From assembly GCA_013396915.1 (NCBI GenBank), contig VWZL01000430.1:504969-568968 (forward strand): 64,000 nucleotides of DNA. Reading direction: 5' to 3'. The DNA is from Stercorarius parasiticus. Its lineage: Eukaryota; Chordata; Aves; Charadriiformes; Stercorariidae. How positions within the stretch are numbered: the first letter of the stretch is position 1; each line of letters opens with the position of its first letter. Of this stretch, positions 20,636 to 30,910 are shown one piece after another. The translations under genes and the position numbers were made by a program. The notes under the pieces were generated by a model, which saw nothing but the letters and a program-made list of their open reading frames with translations, did not search any database and was not told where the DNA came from.

Positions 20636-20882
20636 CGTAGAATCACAGAATGGTTTGGGTTGAAGGGACCTTAAAGCCCACCCAATGCCACCCCCTGCCC
20701 TGGGCAGGGACACCTCCCACCAGACCAGGTTGCTCCAAGCCGCGTCCAACCTGGCCTTGAACCCCTCCAGGGATGGGGCAGCCACAGCTTCTCTGGGCAA
20801 CCTGGGACAGGGGCTCACCACCATCACAGCAAAGAATTTCTTCCTCAGATCTCATTTCAATCTCCCCTCTTTCAGTTTAAGA
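20636..20882 (-). mobile_element. CR1 LINE, short 3' fragment
   Basis: On the + strand it starts with the inverted 3' tail TAGAATCACAGAATGGTTTG, followed by TTGAAGGGACCTTAAAGCCC, CAGGTTGCTCCAAGC and GGGCAACCTGGGACAGGGGC, then AAAGAATTTCTTCCTCAGAT. Similarity ends near 20882 after TTTCAGTTTAA. The element therefore lies on the minus strand, truncated within ORF2. It is closest to the copy at 47879-48356. Confidence 0.93.
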
Positions 20883-21590
20883 TCCACAGGGTGTCTGGGG
20901 TGGACGTGAATCCCAATCTCCTTGCACAATGCCGGGTGAGTACAGGCAGGGGCTCCCCCCCTGCACCCATATGGGGAGGGTTCCTAAGGGCTTTTCCTCA
21001 CCAAGGTCTCACCAGCTGCAGGGTGGGCTGTGCCTAGAGGAGAGGGGCAGTGGCCGGCAGAGCCCAGCGCCCAGGGCTGGGACATGGCACAGGGTGCTGT
21101 GACCCCGTGGTGCTTGGACCACATGTGCCCTGCAAGGCAGCTGACAAATCTGCAGCTGTGACGTGACACCGTCCCTTCGGGCAGCGGGAGTGGGACACCT
21201 AAAGCTGGAGCAGGGAGATGGTAAGGACCCTTTGCAAGGGGGCCAGCTGTTTGTCCACCTCCCCAGAGAGGAGAGAGCCATCAGGGGGGGAAAAAGCAGG
21301 GCGCAGAAGGAGCTGGGGCCAAGCAGAGGCCCCGTGCCCCCACCGAACCCTCATCTTGGACCGCAGGCAGGAGGAGGCAGACCTCCCCCCTGCCTTCACG
21401 CCTGCCTGGAAGGCCAGCAGGACCTCCCTCTCTGCTGGGGCCGGCTCTCCCCGGCACGCAGCCCAGCTGCGAGCCCTTTGTGCTGAGGTCTGGGTGGCTA
21501 CCGCCGCCCAGCCAGCCCTCCCCGCCGCCCGCCGCGAGCCGGACTCCACACACGCAAAGGCAGGGCTTGCTTCCAGCCCAACTTCTAAGC
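20883..21590. other. intergenic, GC-rich, nothing recognised
   Basis: Unique sequence, CpG-rich at 21480-21545. Open frames on both strands overlap and carry no motif. Confidence 0.4.
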
Positions 21591-22330
21591 CCCCCCTCGG
21601 CTTTGGAGGAGCTTCATTAAAAGGAAACACAAACCAGAAGCAGAAGGAAGCACTTTTAAGTTGCTGGCAGCTTTGCCTGTCTATGAGTTATGAGGTCTTG
21701 CTTTATTCATGGGGCAGAAAAAAATGCTTATCTCCTCAGAGTCCATTATGTTTCATTTGGAGCCCGGGTGCAATCGGTGCTTTGGCAGAAATATCCCCCT
21801 GCCCCGCTCACCCTCCCGAAACTTTATCTCCCTATTTCATTACTGGGAGTTGCGCTTGCCCCGGTTTATCAGCGGTGATGGAGTGGATTGCTGACTTCTC
21901 TGCTGTCCTAGCAAAAATGAGGATGGAGACATTCTGCTCCAGGTTCCTGCTATTTTCAGAGACCTTGGCTGCATGATTTATTCATAAAAAAGCCATTATT
22001 TATGCCAAAGAAAGAAGACAGAATGGGTTAGCTTTTTAAGTGCTTATAATGCATTATATGGTACCTTAGCCTGCCAGACATCATTTATAATTGTAGAATC
22101 CCTTAACCTCCTTTTTCTCTTTTTCCTACCCTTCACATCAGTGCGGAGGGTGATAGCAAGCTCGGTAATTAGCAGAAGTTGACAGATGTGGCAAGGAGAG
22201 GTAAGGTGAAATATCATCGAAGGAGACGTTTCTCCAGCACCTAAGTGAAGAAAGACCCTCCCTCCTCCCAGCCTTGATCTCCCAGCAAGGCAGCGCCGGG
22301 AGATGAACGCCGTCACGAAGGCATTAGCTC
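21590..22330. promoter_or_regulatory. long AT-rich island, candidate conserved non-coding element
   Basis: About 740 bp of unique AT-rich sequence with AGCTTCATTAAAAGG, TGCTTTATTCATGG, CCATTATGTTTCATTTGG, CCATTATTTATGCC, GATTTATTCATAAAA, TAATGCATTATATGG, CATCATTTATAATTG and GGTAATTAGC. It contains several TTTAT/TTCAT (CDX/HOX-like) and TAAT words and no long open frame in its AT-rich part. It is one of the two largest such blocks in the window. Function is inferred from composition only. Confidence 0.45.
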
Positions 22331-23559
22331 CTGAGGTCTGATGCTGGTGTCCGTCCAAGCCTCCAGCTCCTAGCCTCTGTCTTTTCCCATGGCCTGCAGG
22401 TATCCCAGCTGGTTCCCGTCCTGAAAAGGGTCCTGAGAAACTCATCCCTGCTCTCACTGGGAGACAACAGCTTTGGATGCTCCGGGTCCCCAATGCTGTC
22501 ACCAATACCCTGACTACTGGGGCTCCTGGTGGAGGTTGGCCAGCCCTGGGACACCCCGGGAACTCGCTGTGTCACAGACATGGTGAGGTCCCACCAACTG
22601 CTCACCCTCACTGCAGTCCTGGGGGGGAATTCAAGCCCTAAGCCCCCCTTCCTTAGCTCTCGCACAATGAAAACAAATGTCAGGACAGCATTAGCCAAAA
22701 AAACAACCCAAAACCTGTAAAATGTGATGGAGCTAAAGAGCGGGGAGGTTGTGGGCTGAGGCTGGGCAGGGCTTGGAGCTGGTACACCAGCAGGAGCTCA
22801 GCCGTCTTCTGCTAGCACCATAGCAGCTGCCAGAGCCACAGTTTCTCACCAATGAGAGCTCTTGTAGTTTGACTCCTGCAGCCATGAGCACTTTGGACCC
22901 TGTTGCCCGAGCTGGGTTGGACGGGTCCCTTCCAGCCGACGTGCTCCTTCTGCTGTATTTCTACCTTCAGCCCTGGCCATACAGTGAGAAACCGTGTCCC
23001 ATCCCAGCGCGACCTCCAGAGCTGAGTTGTCTCACACAAAACAAGGCACTAAGGTGGATTTTAAACCCCTCTGGGTCTCCTGGTCTCATGTCGCCTGTGT
23101 CTCCACATCACTGCTAAGGCTCCCATCAAGGCTGAAAGCAGTGGGAAAGGGGATTACATCCTGGGTCTTGGAGGAGACCACAGCATTCCCAGTAGGACTC
23201 ATTCTGGGGTGGGTGCGGAGGTGTTTTAAGAGGCAACTTTAATTTGCAGGAATTGAACCTGCTGTGTGTTTGGGCCTGGCCTGAGTGGCTGCCCCGTGCC
23301 TGGATCCTGGTGTTGCAAGGACAAGAGGAAGGGAGAGGGGTGTCCCAGCAGCGTGGGAGGGAAGGGGCTGACTCCCCGGGTTGAGGAGTCGGGGGGGCTG
23401 CCTGGCACATTCCCCATGCAGTGCAACGTGATGGCCAAGGGGACAGAGCCCCCCACCAGGTCACCCCAAATCGGGGGGGGGGCATGCTGTGCACATTCCC
23501 ACCTGGCACGAGACACCCACGCTCCGGACTGCGAGACAAAATGCAAGAAAAACAATTAA
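22331..23559. other. intergenic, nothing recognised
   Basis: GC-rich unique DNA. The word GTTGGACGGGTCCCTTCCAGC at 22916-22936 faintly resembles a CR1 3' UTR but has no supporting flank. No gene. Confidence 0.4.
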
Positions 23560-24560
23560 CTACTTGGAGGTGCAAGGCAGCCTTACCCTCCGGCTTCTCG
23601 TCTGAGCTGGTTTCAAGTAGGAGAAAATCCCCATTAAAAGGCAGTGCCATTTCCAAGATCCTTGAGTTCAAAAGCAGAGACAGAAATCTCAGCTCTGATT
23701 TTGCTTTTTAAGCCTAAGATAAATAAAAATGTAGGAGACGGGAAATAATGTAATGTAATCATCAAGGAGAAGAGAAACCAAAGGCTCAACTCTCACACAC
23801 ACACGCAAATATAAACACACACGCAGAACACATTTTAAAACCAATTAAAATCCCTTTGCAGAGAAAGCTCTTTCACCCACTCTCCGGGATACAGGCTATC
23901 TGCTTCCTTGGCGCGCTGTATATGAATAATTAAAAGCTAAACATATGTTAAAAAATGCAAACAGTACATGATCCTGGAAACTTCCCCTCCTTATTATTAT
24001 TTCCACAAGAAAGCTGTTAAATGGTTATAAAACTCGTGAAATACGCCAACCTTGGCATCTTGTGCAATTCCCTGCTTTGGCTAGGAAGGAGTTAAAACCA
24101 TTTGGCAGAGACTAACCCATTAGGCCTAATAATTATGAAATTATAGAGGTACTCAGGTGACTGTTAATTTCACACATACTGTTCAGCTCTGTGGCTAATG
24201 AGAGCCTGAAGAACTCAAGTGCCTCATCTTTCTTGTTGAATGGTGACCTGCAATTAATGAGCTTCTGCAAGAAAAGGCAGCATTTTGCACTTGGGGCTAA
24301 TAAGATGGCTTTTGTGCAGCAGCATTGTGATACCAGGAGCTTTCGAATGAAGATTAAGAACTTTTCCCCTTATTTATTTATGAGCGCTACGCAGTCCAAG
24401 AGACCACACATGCAGAGAAGCGGCCCTGGTGTGAGTCTTGGAAGAAACTTAAGAGCACAGTTGCTCCGAGGCGATGGCAAAAATCCTCCATCTCCTGCAC
24501 TGCACAATAATAAGATGGAGATAGGAGGGAAGCAACTGTGGAGCGATCTCCCGTGATGGG
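23560..24560. promoter_or_regulatory. 1-kb AT-rich island, candidate conserved non-coding element cluster
   Basis: Unique AT-rich sequence with CCATTAAAAGGCAG, AGATAAATAAAAATG, GGAAATAATGTAATG, GAATAATTAAAAGC, GCCTAATAATTATG, GCAATTAATGAGC, GGGGCTAATAAGATGG, CTTATTTATTTATGAG and AATAATAAGATGG. A modest CA-rich patch (23795-23830) is the only simple repeat. There is no coding potential. The density of TAATTA-type cores suggests a homeodomain-regulated enhancer cluster; this is inference. Confidence 0.45.
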
Positions 24561-24954
24561 GAGGAACCGGGCAGGTGTGGTGCCAGGAGAAAGAAACAGA
24601 CTGAGACCCCCCCCATGCCCTCATCAGTGCGCACAGGCACTCACAGACTCACCCATCCCTGCCACAAAGACCCCAAAAAAGCCCCTCACGGCCAGGAGTG
24701 ACCAAGCACAGCTCCTGCCTTAGAGGCCATCTCCAGATCAGGACCGGCACCGAGACCCTGAAACCAATCCCAGAGGTTTCCGAAGATGTGGACACAATTT
24801 CTGCCTGTTTCCAGCCTTGCGTAAATGCTGTGAAAACTGGATGCCACAATGTGCAGGTGCGAATCCCCAGCACTGTAGCTACTGGGCGGCAGCAGCCCAG
24901 TTACCCAGCCAGCCAGTCCCAGCCTGAACCCGTCGGCCGGCTGTAGCTTTCCAA
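24561..24954. other. intergenic, nothing recognised
   Basis: Unique mixed-composition sequence between two AT-rich islands, with no coding or repeat signature. Confidence 0.4.
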
Positions 24955-25165
24955 GTACACACATTGGTTAGAAACGGGGATCTCCCTGCCCTCCCTCTGT
25001 CAGTGTTTGTGTAGTTATTCTTGGTGGCAGCATTATCATAATCATTATTATTAACACCAATTTTATCTTTAAATGCCTGCCTGCATTGACATTTGCTTTA
25101 TACGCACACATATGAAGTAATAAACCCCCACCAGCTGAGCCAATGAGCCTTTCCAGGGCGTTGAC
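24955..25165. promoter_or_regulatory. AT-rich island
   Basis: GTAGTTATTCTTGG, CATTATCATAATCATTATTA, CAATTTTATCTTTAAATG, GCTTTATACGCAC and GAAGTAATAAACC, followed by GCCAATGAGCC. TTATC/TATCT words are GATA-like, and TTTATAC/AATAAA are HOX/CDX-like. Candidate element by composition. Confidence 0.35.
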
Positions 25166-27740
25166 TCAATCACCCGTGTTTGAGGAGCTCAGAAATGCCT
25201 CCTCCAACAGTCCTGACCATTTCCCCCTCCTTTGCGTGACCATCTGAGTCTTGACCGCGCTCCCAGCTCGGATTTTAGCAGAAAGAGGAGAAGTTGGCCC
25301 AGGACACAGGTGTGCAGAGCAGCAAGCTGGGATCCCGGAGGCTGGGATCCCTGGTCCTTGTTCCCTGGCCATGCACGGGCTGGGAGCTGATCCTGAGGAG
25401 GTCCAGTGGTGCCTGGCTCTGGTTTGTGCTGCAGTCCCCTGACCTTAAAGCCTGTGGCCTCTCCAACCTGCTGGAGACTCCAGCTGATCTGCCAAGAGTT
25501 TCCCAGGTAAGAGTCTTACGGAGGAGATTGCTGAACACTTTCCTCAGCAAAGTCTGTCTCTCTTGTTGGGTAGGTGCTAGTTCTCCCTGGGCACATTCTC
25601 GTGCTGTTTTGCCAGGATGAGGTGAGGATGGTGGGTCCAAAATGCTTCTCAGGCCTTGACTTTACACAATAGGCTGTGAAAGCTCCTGAACCCCAGCAAT
25701 ATGTTATTCCAGGGGAGTGCTCCATGCTCTGGCAGCTCCCTGAAGATGCTGGCTCTTGTCTGTGTGCCTTCAGAGGGGGGTTACTACACCATGGGGATCC
25801 TTCAGGATAGTCACCTCCCTGCTTGACACCCCCGTGCCATGGCTCATGTAGGACAAGAATAAAGAATGGTTTATGGAGAAGTGGTTGACCCCACTCCAGC
25901 ACATCCAAACTTTTCTTTAAAACCTGCCGTGCACAGCTGCTCCTTCATTTGCCCCAGTTTCTTTGAGGCTGCAAACAGGGCACGTAGGTCTCTGCCTGGA
26001 GAGTGTTTGATAGGTGTCTCCTCACAGGAATTACTCTGCCATTATTTCTACAGTCTGATCTGCAAATGTTTGAGACAAGAATGAACCTCTGCCTGTGGCA
26101 CAGAAAACCCCATGTTCTGGCCAGACACGTGGGGTGGCCAGGGATGACCATCCAGAAGAACCTTCAGCCAAAGCAAGACCTCCTCTCTGTGGACAGCAGG
26201 CGCAGGTCCTCCTGTTCCTGCAGAAGCTTCTCCTCACCCAGCAATATTGCCCATGTCCTGCTCTAGTTGGGTACTGGGTGCTCATCCTGGCCTGGGTGAG
26301 ACACCGGCAACTTAGCTGCTCTGAAGCCACCCCAGAAGCCCCTGTTGCTCCAGCAAACTGCAAGAAGGGATGTTTGGGGAGGTCAGGGATGTCCCCTGGG
26401 CAAAAAGCCTGCTGCTGTGTCCAGAGTGCCTACCTGGTCCTCTGGTGAGGTGGCCAGCTGGGGAGAGGCGCTTTGCTGTCCAAGGGCTGTTGGTATCAGT
26501 AAGTTCAGAAATGCCCATCAGCTCCTGTTTCTCTCTTCTCTGTGAAAACCGTCACACCCGTGACCAGTGGGGACACCCATGCGCAGGCAGTGCGACACCA
26601 CGCAGACACGCTTCGGTAATGACTGTCTCACCCCCGTGGCTCCCCTGTGGCTCTCTCCTGTCACCGCGAACATGACCTGGGTCTTACAGGCAACCAGCCA
26701 CATAACCACGGCTGTGCCACTGCAGCCCAGCGGCAGAGCTGAGGTCACCCCATGGGTGTGAAGGAAATGATCTTCCTCTCCAGGAGCAGAGGATTTCACT
26801 CCGTTGACATAGCCTGACTTCCTGCTGCTTCCCTGTCCCTGTGCTTCAACCTCCAGCATCTCCAAATCTGAAAATCCTCACAGGCTGCCCTCCCAGCGCA
26901 TTGCCCTCACTGCACTTCTTCCTGGCAGGCTGCAGCACCTGGGATGCTCCTAGAGGAGATGCCCACGCTCCCCCGTCTCACATCCTTCCTCCTCTCCCCT
27001 GTGTGACAGCAGCACACACTCTCACATCTCCATCAGAGGTGGCACGTCCCCAGCCACCCATCAAATGCTGAGATGCTGGTGCACACTCTCCTCGGGCACA
27101 CACTCCCCTTCGCTGGGGGCTGGAAGCAGCCAGCCTGATCCAGCGAGATGCTCATCTGCCAAGCAGCAACCCGGGGTGCCACAAATTCGTTTGCATCCCG
27201 GTCCCCCCCCGCCCCATGTCGGGGACCTCGGCGGGAAGACTTCCGCCAGCTGACAGAGAAAGAGAAGAGTCATGTCAGGGGGAGCTGTGCCGTGCTGATG
27301 AGCTGGGAGGACGTGCGTGCTGTCAGGAGCTGGCACGCGGCTTTCCATGGGTGGCCTTCGGTTGTTTTGCCTTCTTATATTTAAAGTCAATCATGTGGCC
27401 GCGTGCAAGGCACCCTTCACCGGAACGAGGAGGAAGGGAGGCACTGAAATGTATCTGACAAGGTGGGTGACGGCTGCTCTCCTGCAGAGCTGTGATGGCC
27501 TTGGAGGAGCTGGGGGAGGGAATGAGGAGCTGTGGGGATCTGCTTCCTTACCCCCACGGGCAGGGCTGAGGGGCAGCTGCCTCCTCCCAGCGCAGCCCAG
27601 CAGCCGCTGCTCGCCTCCCGGGTCCAGTCCCATCCCCTCCTTCAGCCGGAGACAACCTCCGTCACTGCCCGTCCCCTCTCCCAGGCTGGCAGCTGGCAGA
27701 GATGGATGCTGCCTGGCTGGTGAGTCTCTCCCTTCTCCAC
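25166..27740. other. intergenic, no gene recognised
   Basis: Unique sequence with overlapping chance frames. No repeat family and no RNA gene seen. Confidence 0.4.
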
Positions 27741-27860
27741 GAAAACCATATTCAAACATTTTGCTTATTGGTGCAGTGATAAAATAAGAACACGCATTTG
27801 AGTTTCTGCAAACGTCTTGTTTTCTCTGCGGAAGAGCGGGAAGCCCAACACTCATAGTAC
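27741..27860. promoter_or_regulatory. small AT-rich island
   Basis: ACCATATTCAAACATTTTGC, TTGCTTATTGGTGCAG and GATAAAATAAGAACACGC. It is short and unique. A weak candidate. Confidence 0.2.
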
Positions 27861-28599
27861 TATGGTTGGGTAGGGACATGCTCCTTTCCACCTCATGCAC
27901 CCACAGCTTAAAAATGAAGGTGTTCAGGCAGAGAAAAATGCTATTTTAGGACTGTCTGGAGGTCTGCATGGGAGCCTTGCCCTGCAGCCCCTGAGTAGGT
28001 GCCTGCTCTCCTGTTCTTGTGCAGGGGTGAATCTGCACAAAGAGCGAGCCACCAGTGTTGAGGCTCGGGCACCCAGCAGACCTGGAGGCAGGTTGGGTGG
28101 GTGCTCCTGGGTGCCGAGTGACCAGAGGTGGTCCCTAAAGCGGCTGTTCGAGTGTGTTGTCTCAGGAGGGACATTAAGGCTGGACCAAGATCCATTTGCC
28201 GCCCATAACATCACCATCTCCCCCTTCTTCTCTGGGCTCAGGCCATTTAGACCATTGCTTGCTTGACACGTGGCTCCCAAAGCCGACAGCTTCCCCGTCA
28301 GAGTCTGGGGCTGAGCTGGTGCATCTCGCCGGCAGTGCTCCTGCGTGCGCAGCCTGGGAAATGCTCGGCCATGCTGTCCTGTAGGATCGCTCCAGCTTAT
28401 TGTTGGGTTTACCCTTACATGGCCCCTTCCCCATCTCATTCCCAGGCTGCTAATGAAGAGAAAATCATACCGGAGCCAGGAGTCCTGGGGCAGTGTGGTC
28501 CTGCTGCCAGGCAAAGAGCTAATTCAGTGCCTGCAGAGCTTCCCAAACACCTCGTGCTGCCTGACGTCTGACTTCCCTCCCATCCACGTTTCCGAAACT
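27861..28599. other. intergenic, nothing recognised
   Basis: Unique sequence; frames on both strands are chance. The last part may contain further decayed CR1 sequence leading into the RT remnant at 28600. Confidence 0.35.
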
Positions 28600-28870
28600 T
28601 GCCTGGGAGAATATCTTGAGAAACCCTGTCAAAATCCTCACACGTATCTGGATACATGACACCCCCTGCTTCCCCTCCGCCAGGCTGCTGCTCCTCTGTA
28701 CGAGGAAATTAGATTGTGCGACACACTTTGCTCCTGACAAACCCAGTCTGGTTGTTACTCATTTCCTTGTTATCTGCTACAGGCTTGCAATAGCTTGTTT
28801 GATTAATTGTTCCAGTGCTTTTTGGGGAACTGGAGTTAAGCTGACTGGTAGGGAAGTCCCGGCTCTCCTT
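28600..28870 (-). mobile_element. old CR1/L3-like LINE fragment (RT N-terminal region)
   Basis: The minus strand from about 28864 reads GTSLPVSLTPVPQKALEQLI, then KQAIASL, and after small shifts SNNQTGFVRSKVCRTI. These match the CR1 reverse-transcriptase blocks NYRPVSLTSVPGKxMEQII and NQHGFxKGKSCLTNL. The copy is interrupted by stops and AT-rich, similar in age and in element region to the fragment at 14690-14935. Confidence 0.75.
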
Positions 28871-30173
28871 CCCTGAGTTTGACATTTCCTGACTCCAGGA
28901 GCTCCTTGTCATGGCTGATTACAGCCCCAGGATGACCCTGACCCAGCTCTGAGCCCCCCCAGCCCCCACCGGTTTGCTGCTGCCCCTCTGTTAGCCTGAG
29001 AGCTTGCCCCATTGCCACCCATCCTGTGTGGGCAACAAATGATGGAGATGCTGGAAACACCTCCCCCCTCCTCCAACCGCCCTCGCAGAGGGACCCCCTC
29101 TGGTACCTGGGATCCCCAAGGCATCGAATCGGAGCTGCAGCATCTTGTGGAGGCATATAAATGGCTCCTGTCCCGCTGTGACTTCTATCTCCTGGGACCT
29201 CAGCACACCCTGGGAAGGGGAAGAGCAGGTTTCTGCTATGCCACCATTGAGACAAGCCTCCACAGTCCCCTTGGAAAGTCCAAAGGCCCTTGGACAAGTG
29301 TGTGGCACCACTGAATCCCCACCGTGAAGTACAGAGAGTCACTGCAGGGTCTTTTGCAGTACAGACAGAGCTGCAGAAGACCTGGGTAGGAGCGATGAAG
29401 GCTGGACCTGTCTCATGTCCACAAGCAACCACGTCTCTTGTCAGTGGTGATGATGCAGCCTGTGCAGAGCAGAGAGCAAATGGAGTGATAGGGGGTAAAC
29501 TGCTGATGTGTTGGACAATGAGCTGGCAGGGTGGCACCATGGCCCTCGTCGTCCTCAGCTGGGGCAGGGGGACTTGCGGGGAACCCGAGGTGGAGCAGAA
29601 CCTGGGAGGAAGTGGGTGAGGTGGCTGCGCTGAGCAGGGGTGGAGGGGGCTTTAGGAGGCTCAGCTGAGGAGGTGGTGGGGCTGGACCCCAGCTGGGGCT
29701 TGGCACCCTGCACTGCTCTTCCCGTGGTGGGGAGGCAGGGGAGGAGGAAGGCACGGGGGTGGCACTGCCCGGCTAGACCTCCCAGCAGTCCTGCCCCAGA
29801 GAGAGAGCAGAAGGTGAGCGGGGACGCCTTTTGGGGGATCCTACAGCCTGTGCTGAGGTCCCTTCTGGGGTCTCCTGCTCTGAGGGGCTGCACCTCCTTG
29901 GCGCAACTGTAATGCCGGGAAGCTGGTACAAACCCAGCATGAGCGTGAGCCCTGCGCTTCAGGTAGGTCCTTCATTCACTGCCCTTGCGGGATTTTTTCC
30001 TCCCACCTGGGCATTTGGCCATGCCATTTGGACCTGCCATTTGCCCAGTTCTGGGTCATTGTCAGGAGACAGCCCGTCCCCACCAGCACTGCTGTCCCTC
30101 TGTGCTCAGCTCTGGGGAGATGCTTCCTGCCGGGATGCCCTGGCACCCGGGGAGGAATAACCCCCCGCACCAG
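28871..30173. other. intergenic, no gene recognised
   Basis: GC-rich unique sequence up to an assembly gap. Chance frames of up to 234 codons on the minus strand have no recognisable domain and partly run through the old CR1 piece. Confidence 0.4.
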
Positions 30174-30339
30174 NNNNNNNNNNNNNNNNNNNNNNNNNNN
30201 NNNNNNNNNNNNNNNNNNNNNNNNNNNNNNNNNNNNNNNNNNNNNNNNNNNNNNNNNNNNNNNNNNNNNNNNNNNNNNNNNNNNNNNNNNNNNNNNNNNN
30301 NNNNNNNNNNNNNNNNNNNNNNNNNNNNNNNNNNNNNNN
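30174..30339. other. assembly gap (166 Ns)
   Basis: All positions are N. The gap ends exactly inside a CR1 copy, whose 5' part is probably hidden in it. Confidence 1.
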
Positions 30340-30657
30340 AGGGTGGGTGTCAGGAGGATGGGGTCAGACTCTTCTCAGTGGTGCCCAGCGACAGGACAAG
30401 AGGCAACGGGCACAAACTTGACCATGGGAAGTTCCATCTCAACATGAGGAGGAACTTCTTTCCTGTGAGGGTGTCAGAGCCCTGGCACAGGCTGCCCAGA
30501 GAGGTGGTGGAGTCTCTGTCTCTGGAGACATTACAAACCCGCCTGGACGCGTTCCTGTGCCCCCTGCTCTGGGTGACCCTGCTTTGGCAAGGGGTTGGAC
30601 GAGTTGATCTCCAGAGGTCCCTTCCAACCCCTGCCAGTCCGGGATTCTGTGATTTTG
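30340..30657 (+). mobile_element. CR1 LINE, 3' part (5' side in assembly gap)
   Basis: The reading frame gives [22 protein letters not shown], then [40 protein letters not shown] and [18 protein letters not shown], the C-terminus of CR1 ORF2. A 3' UTR with GATCTCCAGAGGTCCCTTCC and a short end GGGATTCTGTGATTTTG follow. It is about 93-95 percent identical by eye to 63420-63744. Confidence 0.94.
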
Positions 30658-30794
30658 AGTGCAGGACTGGAGTGGGGTGCCCCCCTCTTCCACCTTGTCA
30701 GACTGAGAAAGTGGTGAGAGCAGCTTTCCCTGACTCTGCAAAGCACCAGGGGCTCTTCCCAGCTTTGCAATAAACTTATTGGCTTTCCTTTGGT

Positions 30795-30910
30795 CTCCCT
30801 GTGCCTCAGTTTCCCCATCTGCATGATGTGGGCCATGAACTGTCCTGAGGTACAGGGGAATGCGGGGGGTGGTACCTTTAGCTGTAAAGTCCTTGTACCA
30901 GGCAGAGCTG
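30795..30910 (+). repeat. MIR-like SINE fragment
   Basis: CTGTGCCTCAGTTTCCCCAT (30799-30818) with the following CTGCATGATGTGGG matches the conserved MIR 3' core; the rest is diverged. Just upstream, at 30769, AATAAA occurs in CTTTGCAATAAACTTATTGG. Confidence 0.5.

Noticed and set aside
22905..22960. CR1 3' UTR-like words
   Set aside because: Only about 20 bases resemble CR1 and the expected flank and octamer tail are missing.
24855..24875. tRNA T-arm-like GTGCGAATCCCC
   Set aside because: No A box, acceptor stem or clover-leaf can be formed around it; no tRNA seen in the window.
30769..30774. AATAAA as the 3' end of an unknown transcript
   Set aside because: No upstream exon can be supported; the hexamer alone is common.
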